61,642 nt of DNA from Stutzerimonas stutzeri (GTDB taxonomy: Bacteria > Pseudomonadota > Gammaproteobacteria > Pseudomonadales > Pseudomonadaceae). The notes beneath the pieces are model-generated. The model was not told the DNA's origin. It ran no database searches and saw only the letters and a program-made list of their open reading frames with translations. Shown one piece after another: positions 1-8,407 of the stretch. Numbering within the stretch: the first letter of the stretch is position 1; every line of letters begins with the position of its first letter. Where the stretch lies: positions 210,029-271,670 of the forward strand of contig DGLA01000022.1 of NCBI GenBank assembly GCA_002387205.1. Reading direction: 5' to 3'. Both the position numbers and the translations under genes were made by a program.

Positions 1-6
1 CAGGCT

Positions 7-1407
7 TCAGGCTTCAGGCTTAAAGATCTTGCCCGGATTCATGATGCCATTCGGATCGAATGCGGCCTTGATTGCCTTCATGTACGCGATTTCGGTCTCC
101 GAACGGCTGTAGGTCAGGTAATCGCGCTTGGTCATGCCAACGCCGTGCTCGGCCGAGATCGAGCCGTTGTACTTTTCCACCGTCTCGAACACCCATTTAT
201 TGACCGCTGCGCACTTGTCGAAGAATTCCTCCTTGGACAGCGCCTCGGGCTTGAGGATGTTCAGGTGCAGGTTGCCGTCGCCGATGTGGCCGTACCAGAG
301 CACTTCGAAGTCGGGGTAGTTGCTGGTGACGATGGCGTCGATGTCGGCAAGGAAGGCCGGTACCTTGGAAACCGTGACGGAGATGTCGTTCTTGTAGGGC
401 GTCCAGTGCGAGATGGTCTCAGAGATGTATTCGCGCAATTTCCACAGGTTCTGCAGCTGCTGGTCGCTCTGGCTCATCACGCCATCGACCACCCAGCCTT
501 CGTTGACGCAATGCTCGAAGGTCGCCAGCGCCTGTTCAGCACGGGCTTCGGTGGTCGCCTCGAATTCCAGCAGCGCGTAGAACGGCGTGCGGGTCTCGAA
601 GGGTGCGGGAATGTCGCCACGGCCGAGAATCTTGTCCAGGCATTTGTCGGAGAAAAACTCGAAGGCAGTGAGGTCCAGCTTGTCCTGGAAGGCGTGCAGC
701 ACCGGCATGATCGAATCGAAGTCCGGCGTGCCCAGTACCATGGCGGTGAGGTTGGTTGGCTGGCGTTCCAGGCGCATGGTGGCTTCAACGACGAAGCCCA
801 GGGTGCCTTCGGCGCCGATGAACAGCTGGCGCAGGTCGTAGCCGGTGGCGTTCTTGATCAGGTCCTTGTTCAGTTCGAGCAGGTCGCCCTTGCCGGTGAC
901 GACTTTCAGCCCGGCCACCCAGTTGCGGGTCATCCCATAGCGAATCACCTTGATCCCGCCGGCATTGGTGCCGATATTGCCACCGATCTGGCTCGAACCG
1001 GACGAGGCGAAATCCACCGGGTAATAGAGGCCCTTGTCTTCGGCGTACTGCTGCAGCTGAGCGGTGACCACACCAGGCTGACAAACGACGGTGCGGTCCA
1101 TCTCGTCGAACGCGAGGATCTGGTTCATGTAATCGAAGGAGACCACCACCTCGCCACTAGCGGCCACGGCCGCGGCGGAAAGGCCGGTACGCCCCCCGGA
1201 GGGCACCAGAGCGACATGGCGCTCGTTGGCCCAACGCACGATAGCCTGTACCTGCTCGACCGTTTTCGGGAACACGATGGCCGAGGGTGCCGGAGCGTAT
1301 TGCTTGGTCCAGTCCTTGCCATAGGTATTCAGCGAATCGGCATCGGTCAGCACCTTGCCAGGCTCGACCAGGGTCTTCAGCTCGTCGGTCAGGGCGAGAT
1401 CGGTCAT
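7..1407 (-). CDS. d2hgdh: D-2-hydroxyglutarate dehydrogenase (FAD-binding oxidase)
   Basis: A 466-residue FAD-linked oxidase of the VAO/GlcD type. The N-terminal half holds the FAD-binding segment, with the glycine-rich stretch SGSSQIGGNIGTNAGG and the motif PSGGRTGLSAAA. The C-terminal half is the FAD-oxidase C domain, with WYGHIGDGNLHLN and SAEHGVGMTKRDYL, whose histidines bind metal and substrate in this family. Its divergent partner is serA. In P. stutzeri this enzyme is known to oxidise the D-2-hydroxyglutarate made by SerA back to 2-oxoglutarate, which pulls serine synthesis forward. A longer reading from 1437 exists, but the start at MTDLAL, preceded by a GAGAG-like ribosome site, fits the family length better. 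The last codons lie in a 7-base tandem repeat at the window edge. Family and role are secure; the symbol rests on the serA pairing. Confidence 0.9.
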   Translation of the reverse strand: MTDLALTDELKTLVEPGKVLTDADSLNTYGKDWTKQYAPAPSAIVFPKTVEQVQAIVRWANERHVALVPSGGRTGLSAAAVAASGEVVVSFDYMNQILAFDEMDRTVVCQPGVVTAQLQQYAEDKGLYYPVDFASSGSSQIGGNIGTNAGGIKVIRYGMTRNWVAGLKVVTGKGDLLELNKDLIKNATGYDLRQLFIGAEGTLGFVVEATMRLERQPTNLTAMVLGTPDFDSIMPVLHAFQDKLDLTAFEFFSDKCLDKILGRGDIPAPFETRTPFYALLEFEATTEARAEQALATFEHCVNEGWVVDGVMSQSDQQLQNLWKLREYISETISHWTPYKNDISVTVSKVPAFLADIDAIVTSNYPDFEVLWYGHIGDGNLHLNILKPEALSKEEFFDKCAAVNKWVFETVEKYNGSISAEHGVGMTKRDYLTYSRSETEIAYMKAIKAAFDPNGIMNPGKIFKPEA

Positions 1408-1481
1408 CTTGGAAACTCTCATTCGATTCATGGTCACCCTGAGTACGCTTCAGCTCAGGACATGGGGTGTTTCGAGGGGCC

Positions 1482-1497
1482 CGTATGCTAGCATACG
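1482..1497. promoter_or_regulatory. 16-bp perfect palindrome in the d2hgdh/serA divergent promoter
   Basis: CGTATGCTAGCATACG is a perfect two-fold palindrome in the gap between the divergent starts of the dehydrogenase and serA. Its position and symmetry suggest an operator for a dimeric repressor or activator acting on one or both genes. The regulator is not identified here. Confidence 0.45.
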
Positions 1498-1605
1498 CAC
1501 CCTTTTGAAACGTGCCTCGGCAGACTCCCGGCTCCGGTGTTCTCGGGTCGGCCAGCCTTCGCTGGACACTTCGTCCTACCCTTCGGCCTTAAGGTTTTAA
1601 TGCAG

Positions 1606-2835
1606 ATGAGCCAGACCTCACTCGACAAGAGCAAGATCAAGTTCCTTCTTCTCGAAGGCGTTCACCAGAACGCTGTCGACACCCTCAAGGCCGCCGGCTA
1701 TTCCAATATCGAGTACCTCAAGACTGCACTGACCGATGCGGAACTGAAGGAGAAGATTGCCGACGCCCATTTCATCGGCATCCGCTCGCGCACCCAGCTC
1801 ACCGAGGAAGTCTTCGACGTTGCCAAGAAGTTGATTGCCGTCGGCTGCTTCTGCATCGGCACCAACCAGGTCGATCTCAACGCCGCCCGCGAACGCGGTA
1901 TCGCGGTGTTCAACGCGCCCTATTCCAATACGCGTTCGGTGGCCGAACTGGTGCTTGCCGAGGCCATCCTGCTGCTGCGCGGCATCCCGGAGAAGAATGC
2001 TTCCTGCCACCGCGGAGGCTGGATCAAGTCGGCCGCCAACTCCTTCGAGATTCGCGGCAAGAAGCTGGGGATCATCGGCTACGGCTCCATCGGCACCCAG
2101 CTGTCAGTATTGGCTGAAAGCCTTGGCATGCAGGTCTATTTCTATGATGTGGTGACCAAGCTGCCGCTGGGCAACGCCACGCAGATCGGCTCGCTGTACG
2201 AACTGCTGGGCATGTGCGACATCATTTCCCTGCATGTACCGGAGCTGCCGTCCACCCAGTGGATGATCGGCGAGAAGGAAATCCGCGCCATGAAGAAAGG
2301 CGGCATCCTGATCAACGCCGCCCGCGGCACTGTGGTCGAGCTGGATCACCTGGCCGCAGCGATCAAGGACGAGCACCTGATCGGCGCCGCCATCGACGTG
2401 TTCCCGGTCGAGCCGAAGTCCAACGACGAAGAGTTCGAAAGCCCGCTGCGTGGCTTGGATCGCGTGATCCTGACCCCGCACATCGGTGGCTCGACCGCCG
2501 AAGCACAGGCCAACATTGGTCTGGAAGTAGCCGAGAAGCTGGTCAAGTACAGCGACAACGGCACCTCGGTATCCTCGGTCAACTTCCCCGAAGTCGCGCT
2601 GCCGTCGCACCCGGGCAAGCACCGTCTGCTGCACATCCACGAGAATATCCCCGGCGTGATGAGCGAGATCAACAAGGTGTTTGCCGACAACGGCATCAAC
2701 ATCTGCGGCCAGTTCCTGCAGACCAACGAGCGCGTCGGCTACGTGGTGATCGACGTCGATGCGGAATATTCGGATCTGGCCCTGGAAAAGCTCCAGCAAG
2801 TCAACGGCACCATTCGCAGCCGCGTCCTGTTCTAA
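1606..2835 (+). CDS. serA: D-3-phosphoglycerate dehydrogenase
   Basis: Catalyses NAD-dependent oxidation of 3-phosphoglycerate to 3-phosphohydroxypyruvate, the first step of L-serine synthesis. Enzymes of this type can also reduce 2-oxoglutarate to D-2-hydroxyglutarate. The 409-residue protein has the Rossmann motif GKKLGIIGYGSIGTQ near residue 150, the signature LINAARGTVVELDHL, the catalytic HIGGST and a C-terminal ACT domain (HENIPGVMSEINKVFADN) that normally mediates serine feedback. The start was chosen to match the pseudomonad N-terminus MSQTSLDKSK. An ATG two codons earlier (1600) has better spacing to the AAGG at 1591 and is a real alternative. The divergent neighbour recycles the side product D-2-hydroxyglutarate. 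Confidence 0.96.
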   Translation: MSQTSLDKSKIKFLLLEGVHQNAVDTLKAAGYSNIEYLKTALTDAELKEKIADAHFIGIRSRTQLTEEVFDVAKKLIAVGCFCIGTNQVDLNAARERGIAVFNAPYSNTRSVAELVLAEAILLLRGIPEKNASCHRGGWIKSAANSFEIRGKKLGIIGYGSIGTQLSVLAESLGMQVYFYDVVTKLPLGNATQIGSLYELLGMCDIISLHVPELPSTQWMIGEKEIRAMKKGGILINAARGTVVELDHLAAAIKDEHLIGAAIDVFPVEPKSNDEEFESPLRGLDRVILTPHIGGSTAEAQANIGLEVAEKLVKYSDNGTSVSSVNFPEVALPSHPGKHRLLHIHENIPGVMSEINKVFADNGINICGQFLQTNERVGYVVIDVDAEYSDLALEKLQQVNGTIRSRVLF

Positions 2836-2856
2836 ACACTCGCACGAGACATTGAT

Positions 2857-2881
2857 GGGAGGCTCAGGCCTCCCGTTTTAG
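2857..2881 (+). terminator. Intrinsic terminator of serA
   Basis: GGGAGGC and GCCTCCC form a 7-bp stem around a TCAG loop, followed by GTTTT. It lies 21 bases after the serA stop. It also faces the end of the small minus-strand gene that follows, so it may serve both. Confidence 0.8.
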
Positions 2882-2899
2882 TTTTCCGCCGACGCAATT

Positions 2900-3187
2900 T
2901 CAGCTGGCCGCAGGGGCACCGCTTCCGGTTGAACGGGGGTCGCTGGGACCTGGTTGAAGCGATGGCTCCGCCGGCTCGGTGGGCGCAGTTTCCTCTGGCG
3001 TTTCGAGGGTAGGCGGCCTCGGCTGGGCCTGGTTGCCGTCTCGCCCTTCTATGACATCCTGCCGTGGTTCGCGGGTATCCAGAGGATGCTCGCGGCTCTT
3101 TTCCGGATGCGTCGGCCCCGTTCCGGCGGCAATCGCCAGCGAGGCCGCCATAGAAGCCGACAAAAGCAACGCAAAACGCTTAGCCAT
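2900..3187 (-). CDS. Small exported proline/glutamate-rich protein
   Basis: A 95-residue protein that I do not recognise. The start at 3187 is set by a strong AGGAGAAGG ribosome site; the upstream in-frame codons lack one. MAKRFALLLSASMAASLAIA is a clear signal peptide with an AIAAG cleavage region. The mature part is rich in Pro, Glu, Thr and Ser (runs such as PEETAPTEPAEP), with no cysteine and no predicted fold, so it is probably a disordered periplasmic or envelope protein. It is followed on the same strand side by serA's terminator. The neighbour at 3308-3667 is also a low-complexity exported protein on the same strand. The coding call rests on signal peptide plus ribosome site. Confidence 0.65.
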   Translation of the reverse strand: MAKRFALLLSASMAASLAIAAGTGPTHPEKSREHPLDTREPRQDVIEGRDGNQAQPRPPTLETPEETAPTEPAEPSLQPGPSDPRSTGSGAPAAS

Positions 3188-3307
3188 AACCTTCTCCTGA
3201 TCTGCAACAGTCAGCGGCACGATCAGCAGCGACAACAGGACGCTAACGGCTGCGCAAGAAAAAGCCCCAGCCAGGAAGCCAGGGCTCTACATGTGACGCC
3301 ACGGGCA

Positions 3308-3667
3308 TCAGTTGCCAGTTGCGCTGTTCCCGGTTGACGTGGTGTTCCCCACGCTGGTGCCAGTCTCGGTGCCCGGGCCTGCTGTTTCACCGGAACCGGT
3401 AGTAGTCCCCGCCCCGGTGGTAAGACCGTTGCGATCGGTATCATCGGTGGTCTTGCCGTCCATCATGGTGCGGTCCTTGCTGCCATTGTTCATGGAACCG
3501 CTGTTCATCGAATCGTTGCTCATCGAGCCACTATTCCTTGAATCGTTGCTCATCGAGCCATGCCCATCGTCATGCTTCATGGTTCCGCTATCGGCGGTAC
3601 CAGCAGCAAACACGCCAGTGGACATCAGGCCAGCCAGGATCAGCGCAGCGAGTTGGGTCGTTTTCAT
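3308..3667 (-). CDS. Exported Ser/Asn/Thr/Gly-rich repeat protein
   Basis: A 119-residue low-complexity protein of unknown function. MKTTQLAALILAGLMSTGVF is a signal peptide cleaved near AAGTA. The start at 3667 has AGGAGAG at good spacing; the GTG six bases upstream is too close to that site. The mature protein has imperfect repeats of the type SMSNDS-NSG (three units near residues 38-63), then a Thr/Gly tail (TTGAGTTTGSG). The DNA shows the matching 22-base repeat copies near 3509 and 3539. The Met- and Asp-containing repeats recall metal-binding or stress-induced periplasmic proteins of pseudomonads, but this is only a resemblance. Confidence 0.65.
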   Translation of the reverse strand: MKTTQLAALILAGLMSTGVFAAGTADSGTMKHDDGHGSMSNDSRNSGSMSNDSMNSGSMNNGSKDRTMMDGKTTDDTDRNGLTTGAGTTTGSGETAGPGTETGTSVGNTTSTGNSATGN

Positions 3668-3857
3668 GATCACTCTCCTGTTGAAGGGGTTCCTTTATTC
3701 GGGCAGCGCCCAGGAAAAAGAATTTCATCCTCCGCTCAGGGATGAATCTCCGCTACCGCTGCAACCCAGTTAAACCGGGAGCCCCAAGGGCAAGCGCCTT
3801 TCGTCGCAAGCCCACAACCTAACCGTTCGTCGGTCTCGGTATAGCTTCAGGACGCTA

Positions 3858-5558
3858 TTAGTGCACCAGTTGCCAGAGCGAAATACCGATGCCGGCCATG
3901 CTCTCACCGGCTACAAGACCGGCGGCTGTAGCAATCACGAATCGCTCGGCAAGGCTCCCCCAGCGGCTCGAAAACAGCCAGGCCAGCAACGCACCAAAGG
4001 CCATCATCAGCGAGATCGAAGCGGGAATGATAAAGGCCAGCCCCAGCGCGGCCGAACTCGGCAGCCAGCGCAACCGCCAGACCGGGGCCAAGCCTTCCAG
4101 CGCCCCCAGCACCAGGCCAGCCAGGGCGCCGGCGAGCATGGCCCAACGGATGTCGAGACCTATCGAGCCAAGCCCTGCCGTCAGTGCCTCGGCAACCGCT
4201 TTCCAGGTCGCCACGGCGGGCGCGGGCCACTCCGGAGTGATCAGCATCGCTTCTGGATCAGGAATCAGCAGCTGGTAGACCAGCACCCCAACCAGGCTCC
4301 CCACCAGAATACCCATGCACTGTGCGATCACCTGCCGCGACGGCGAGGCTCCGATGGCGTGACCGACCTTGAAGTCATTGAGCAGGTCGGTGCACTGGCC
4401 CGCCGCGCCACCAGCGGTGTTGGCGCTCATCAGGTTGATGGCCACCTGCCCTGGCGCTATGGCCCCGAAACTCAGCTGCGACAGCTGACCGATGGCGCCG
4501 ATCGGCGGAATGCCGGTGGCACCCACGACCCGGGCCGCCACCATCGCCAGCAGCAGCGCCAAAGGGATCGAAAGCGCAGCCATCAGCGGATGGATATCGA
4601 ACAGGGTCATCTGCAAGGTGATCACCAGAAGCGCCGCGAGGGCGAGTCCGAGCGCAGGCCAGGGCGCAGGCCGACTCAGTTGCAGGTGATTGGCCGCACC
4701 CTCCCGTCGGGCACGTACAAAGCGCAAGCCAAGTGACGTCAGCGTTGCGCAGACCATCAGGCTCACCCCTGGCCAGAGCAGCCACTCGATCAGCAGCGCG
4801 AACTGCGGACCAGTGGCGTCCAAAGGCACCACGACCAGACCCTCGGCGAGCAACCAGGGCGCAAGCAGGCCCCAGGCAATCACGGCGCCCAGCAGCAACG
4901 ACAGGCCGACCCGCAGGCCGATAATCCCGCCGAAACCCAGCAGCAGCAACGAGGGCTCAAGGGTGAATGTCAGGCGTTCCAATTGTGCGGAGGGAGCCCA
5001 GCGCGGCAAGGACCACAGCAGGCTGTCCACCAGTTTGATTGCGGCGGCCAGCAGCGCGGCCGAGCACAGCACCAGCAGCCGCCGTGCGGCTTCGGCGCCA
5101 TGGCTGTAGATCTGCTGCATGGTCGCCAGCGTGGCCATGCCCTCCGGGAAACGCAGCTGGGCCTCGACGACCAACGATGGCCGCAAGTACCAGGCCACCC
5201 AGATGCCGAGAAAGCTCACCGAAAAGACCCATGCCATCAGCGGCAGGGTGTCGAACTGTTGCCCTGTGATCAGGGTATAGGCCGGTATCGGCGCCACCAG
5301 CCCACTGGAGATGATGGAGGCAGCGGACGAGGCGGTGGTCTGGCTGATGTTGCTTTCGTGAAGGCTCCAGGCAGGCCTGCCCAGCCCCTTCGCCAGGCCT
5401 TGCCAGAAGGCGAAGCCGACCAGCAAGGCAATGATCGACATGTTGAACGACCAGCCGATCTTCAACCCCGAGTAGATGTTCGAAGGTGTGAGCACGGCGC
5501 CCAGCAACAGCCCGGTCAGCAGTGCGCGCAGTGTCAGTTCGCGAGTGGGGTTGCTCAT
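3858..5558 (-). CDS. OPT-family oligopeptide/metal-chelate transporter
   Basis: A 566-residue polytopic inner-membrane protein of the OPT superfamily (about 15 hydrophobic segments). Typical family marks are the N-terminal ELTLRALLTGLLLGAVLTPSN-like opening, YSGLKIGWSFNMS, and the internal AGGAAGQCTDLLNDFKVGHA stretch. Relatives import small peptides or metal-peptide chelates by proton symport; the substrate here cannot be read from sequence. The start at 5558 has GGAG six bases upstream. An upstream in-frame extension to 5624 lacks this support and is not conserved-looking. It diverges from the curli regulator gene and is probably transcribed alone. Confidence 0.88.
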   Translation of the reverse strand: MSNPTRELTLRALLTGLLLGAVLTPSNIYSGLKIGWSFNMSIIALLVGFAFWQGLAKGLGRPAWSLHESNISQTTASSAASIISSGLVAPIPAYTLITGQQFDTLPLMAWVFSVSFLGIWVAWYLRPSLVVEAQLRFPEGMATLATMQQIYSHGAEAARRLLVLCSAALLAAAIKLVDSLLWSLPRWAPSAQLERLTFTLEPSLLLLGFGGIIGLRVGLSLLLGAVIAWGLLAPWLLAEGLVVVPLDATGPQFALLIEWLLWPGVSLMVCATLTSLGLRFVRARREGAANHLQLSRPAPWPALGLALAALLVITLQMTLFDIHPLMAALSIPLALLLAMVAARVVGATGIPPIGAIGQLSQLSFGAIAPGQVAINLMSANTAGGAAGQCTDLLNDFKVGHAIGASPSRQVIAQCMGILVGSLVGVLVYQLLIPDPEAMLITPEWPAPAVATWKAVAEALTAGLGSIGLDIRWAMLAGALAGLVLGALEGLAPVWRLRWLPSSAALGLAFIIPASISLMMAFGALLAWLFSSRWGSLAERFVIATAAGLVAGESMAGIGISLWQLVH

Positions 5559-5759
5559 GCCGGCTCCATCCAATGGGTGATTGACCCACCTTAGTCCATT
5601 CCATCCACTCGCCCGTTTCGCCAACCGTCCGTCGGGTTATCGTCCCCCTGACGCAGATGCCGGCTTAATCGCGACCTGAACGCTGAACTTCATCATTTCG
5701 GGCCGGTCGTTTAGTAACTTTTCTACGCGACTCAACGGTACCCAATCCAAGGATCGAAC

Positions 5760-6422
5760 ATGGACGAAGCGGATCTCACCCACCGGGAACGTAATCAACC
5801 CAGCGTCACCCTGCTGACCGGCAATGAACTGCTGGGCCTTTTTTTCAAGCATTTCCTCGGCGAGGAAGCACAAGCGGAAGTCGCCCTGGCGAGGCTCGAA
5901 GAAGTCCCCAGCGACGCGGCGGACCTCTACCTGGTCGATGCTGGCAACAGCCAGACCGAACAACTGTCGACGCTGCTCGACCGCCTCGACGAACACACCC
6001 CGGTGGCGCTGGTAAACATTGCCCCCGAACAGGCCGAACGACTGGTGGACAAGCACCCCGGCATTCGCGGTGTGTTCTATAGCCATGCCACGCGTGAGCA
6101 TCTGCTCGATGGCATTCAGGTGTTGCTCGAAGGTGGCGACTGGCTGCCCCGCGTGCTCACCGAGCGCCTGCTCAGCCAGTGGCGGCGCATGCGTCAGCTC
6201 GCTGGTAGCAAACCGTCCCTGACGCTCCGTGAGCGGGAGATCCTCAGCCTGGCCGGCAAGGGCCTGTCCAACGCCGAGATTGCCGAACAGCTGTGCCTGA
6301 GCCCGCATACCATCAAGAGTCACATCCACAACCTGTTGCGCAAGATCGGCGCCTCCAACCGCGCCGAGGCAGCCTTCCTGCTGCGTGGCCGGCTGGACTG
6401 GTCCGAGTCGTGTCACGCCTGA
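5760..6422 (+). CDS. LuxR/CsgD-like transcriptional regulator of the curli locus
   Basis: A 220-residue regulator with an N-terminal receiver-like region (about 1-135, no convincing phospho-acceptor aspartate cluster) and a C-terminal LuxR-type helix-turn-helix (about 150-212: LTLREREILSLAGKGLSNAEIAEQL and SPHTIKSHIHNLLRKI, written here as two pieces). This is the architecture of CsgD, the master activator of curli. It lies directly upstream of csgE (13-base overlap) and csgB/csgA, so local control of the amyloid genes is the natural job. AAGGA at 5752 gives the ribosome site. The degenerate receiver suggests regulation by expression level rather than phosphorylation. Confidence 0.82.
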   Translation: MDEADLTHRERNQPSVTLLTGNELLGLFFKHFLGEEAQAEVALARLEEVPSDAADLYLVDAGNSQTEQLSTLLDRLDEHTPVALVNIAPEQAERLVDKHPGIRGVFYSHATREHLLDGIQVLLEGGDWLPRVLTERLLSQWRRMRQLAGSKPSLTLREREILSLAGKGLSNAEIAEQLCLSPHTIKSHIHNLLRKIGASNRAEAAFLLRGRLDWSESCHA

Positions 6423-6820
6423 CGGTCGGCCTGCTGCTGTGCTGCCTGCTCGGCCCGGCGCAGGCGCAGGAGACCTCCACGCAGGCGCAAAGCGAGGCGG
6501 AACTGAGCGGGCTGATCATCGACAACACGGTGTCACGCTTCGGTCATGACTTTCACCGCTACCTGAGCTTTCGCCTGCAGGATTCCAGCGAACTGGAGAA
6601 CGATCTCGTGGTTCGCGAGCGTCCCTCGGCGCGCTGGGGCAGCCTGGTCTGGGTGGAATACGGCCCCCGAACCGTCTACCGGCGGTTCCTTCAACCCAAC
6701 ATGACCGAGATCGAAACGATCGCCGATGAGGCCGCTCAGGTGATCCTTGAAGACATCAGCCGCAGCAAGCTGCAAAACCTCTTGCAGGACACCTTCGATA
6801 TGGACCGGGATGAGCTATGA
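6410..6820 (+). CDS. csgE: Curli secretion accessory protein CsgE
   Basis: A 136-residue exported protein. VSRLTVGLLLCCLLGPAQA is the signal peptide, starting at GTG 6410 inside the end of the upstream regulator gene, so translation is probably coupled. The mature part has the CsgE hallmarks: LSGLIIDNTVSRFGHDFHRY, then E-rich WVEYGPRTVYRRFL and a C-terminal helix. CsgE is a periplasmic adaptor that caps the CsgG pore and delivers CsgA. E. coli CsgE is about 129 residues, so this is full length. CsgG, its pore partner, is not encoded in the window. Confidence 0.88.
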   Translation: MSRLTVGLLLCCLLGPAQAQETSTQAQSEAELSGLIIDNTVSRFGHDFHRYLSFRLQDSSELENDLVVRERPSARWGSLVWVEYGPRTVYRRFLQPNMTEIETIADEAAQVILEDISRSKLQNLLQDTFDMDRDEL

Positions 6821-6938
6821 GCAGTCGCGACGGCTTAATCCGCCCCTCTCGTCACCCAAAGCCGTTTTTGCACCGTTCGATGGATGTTCAGCCCTACCCC
6901 GCCAGTGAAAAATCCACGCACAACTTCGAGGTGCCTGC

Positions 6939-7427
6939 ATGGATCGTCTAGCGCTGTTTCGCCGCGGCTTGTTTGCCGCTCTTCTGCTGACCGCCAACGT
7001 CCCGCTTCACGCGGCAGACCTGATGGACAACGCCGATCTTCTCGGCGGCACGTCGGTTCTGGGTAGCATGGCGGTGCCTGCCACTCAATTACAGGGATCA
7101 CAGCTCGCCCAGGTGCTGCAGCAAGGCAACGACAATCTCGCCGACCTCAGCCAGACCGGTCAGAACCAGTTGGCCAGTATTATTCAGGCGGGCGACGACC
7201 AGACGGCTTACATCCTTCAACAGGGCGAAAACCAGCTGGCCACCATCCTGCAGTATGGTCAGGGCAACCTGGCCGATATTTCCCAGATCGGCAGCGACAA
7301 CCAGGCGGCAATTGCTCAGTGGGGCTCCAACAACGAAGCCAGCATCGAACAGGTAGGCAGCGGTTTGAGCAGCAGCGTCGTCCAATATGGCAGCAGCCAG
7401 CGCGTTCAGGTCGTTCAACACCAATAA
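6939..7427 (+). CDS. csgB: Curlin minor subunit CsgB-like nucleator
   Basis: A 162-residue secreted protein with a signal peptide ending near HAADLM and a mature part of curlin repeats. At least five units of the type Q-X-G-X-X-N-X-A-X-I-X-Q occur (for example QQGNDNLADLSQTGQNQLAS and IGSDNQAAIAQWGSNNEAS), about 22 residues apart. GAGGTG lies five bases before the ATG. Its size and place just before the longer csgA suggest the nucleator CsgB, which templates amyloid growth of CsgA on the outer surface. The CsgA/CsgB assignment rests on order and length only. Confidence 0.85.
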   Translation: MDRLALFRRGLFAALLLTANVPLHAADLMDNADLLGGTSVLGSMAVPATQLQGSQLAQVLQQGNDNLADLSQTGQNQLASIIQAGDDQTAYILQQGENQLATILQYGQGNLADISQIGSDNQAAIAQWGSNNEASIEQVGSGLSSSVVQYGSSQRVQVVQHQ

Positions 7428-7448
7428 TCAAGAACGAAAGGAAACGAC

Positions 7449-8378
7449 ATGCGCCGTCTCAACCTCATCACGGGTGCCGTCCTGCTCGCGGTCGCCAGTA
7501 ACCTCTACGCTGACAACAGCGCCAAGGCCGTGCAGAACGGCAACGATAACGACGCCACCATCGAGCAGACGGGCCGGCTGAACGAGGCCCTGGTCAGGCA
7601 GAACGGCTCCACCAATACTGCATCGATCTACCAGGGGCTGATTGCCGAGGGAAACCAAGCCTCAATAGTGCAGATCGGTTCCGACAACGACGTTACCGTC
7701 TCCCAGGGTGACGAAAGCTATTTCTCTGTTGCCAGCATCTACCAGGAGGGCACTGGCAACCTCGCCGAGGTTCAGCAGTACTGGTATACCAACGACCTTC
7801 AGGCCAGCAGCATTGGTGACAACAATAGGATTTCCGCCAATCAAACCGGCTTTGCAATAGCCGAAGCGCGTCAGATCGGTAACGGCAATTCGCTAGCCCT
7901 GGCGCAAGACGGCATTTCCAACGGGACGCGAACAGCGGTGTTCCAAGTCGGCGACGAGAACTCGGCGACCATCGACCAGGGCGATGGCGGTGCGATCCAG
8001 CTCGCCCAGAACGGCAACTCGAATACCGCGGATATCGAGCAGTTCACCCTGTTCGGCGAGGTCGTCTTCAACCAGGTGGGCGACAGCAACCTGCTGCTCG
8101 TCGAACAAAGCGGCCGCGACAACAGCTTTCGCGGCTCATCGACCGGAAACGACAACAGCGTCGAGGTGGAGCAAGGCTTCGATGGCAATCGCGCCAGCGT
8201 CGTGCAGGTCGGCGACGGCAACATGGCAGACATCAGCCAGCTAGCCAGCTACAACGAGGCCCGTATCAGCCAGATCGGAGCGTCGAATCAGGCGTCCATT
8301 ACCCAAAGCGCGGAAATGTTGAACGCAGTCATCGTGCAGAACGGAACCGGCAACCTGGCTACGATTACCCAGCAATAG
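7449..8378 (+). CDS. csgA: Major curlin subunit CsgA-like, double length
   Basis: A 309-residue secreted amyloid subunit starting 21 bases after csgB behind AAAGGAAA. The signal peptide (ending near NLYADNS) is followed by about a dozen curlin half-repeats with Q-X-G-X-X-N-X-A/S-X-X-X-Q spacing, for example QNGNDNDATIEQTG, QIGSDNDVTVSQG, VGDGNMADISQ and QNGTGNLATITQQ at the C-terminus. E. coli CsgA has five repeats in about 151 residues, so this protein is roughly twice as long. Several repeats are interrupted or enlarged (for instance around YFSVASIYQEG and YWYTNDLQ). The family assignment is firm. Confidence 0.87.
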   Translation: MRRLNLITGAVLLAVASNLYADNSAKAVQNGNDNDATIEQTGRLNEALVRQNGSTNTASIYQGLIAEGNQASIVQIGSDNDVTVSQGDESYFSVASIYQEGTGNLAEVQQYWYTNDLQASSIGDNNRISANQTGFAIAEARQIGNGNSLALAQDGISNGTRTAVFQVGDENSATIDQGDGGAIQLAQNGNSNTADIEQFTLFGEVVFNQVGDSNLLLVEQSGRDNSFRGSSTGNDNSVEVEQGFDGNRASVVQVGDGNMADISQLASYNEARISQIGASNQASITQSAEMLNAVIVQNGTGNLATITQQ

Positions 8379-8407
8379 ACCAACCTCAAGTCCATCGAGT
8401 AGCGCCC

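Noticed and set aside
145..1491. Long plus-strand open frame of 448 codons opposite the dehydrogenase gene
   Set aside because: It is the antisense shadow of a well-conserved GC-rich coding gene with no ribosome site or recognisable product.
3500..3560. Possible CRISPR-like repeats in the 22-base duplicated units
   Set aside because: Only two copies, inside a coding frame, without spacers; they encode peptide repeats.
6817..6951. 44-codon frame overlapping the csgE stop (ATGA) and the csgB start, considered as a csgF remnant
   Set aside because: No CsgF signal peptide or motif; it overlaps the real csgB start and reads as junk.
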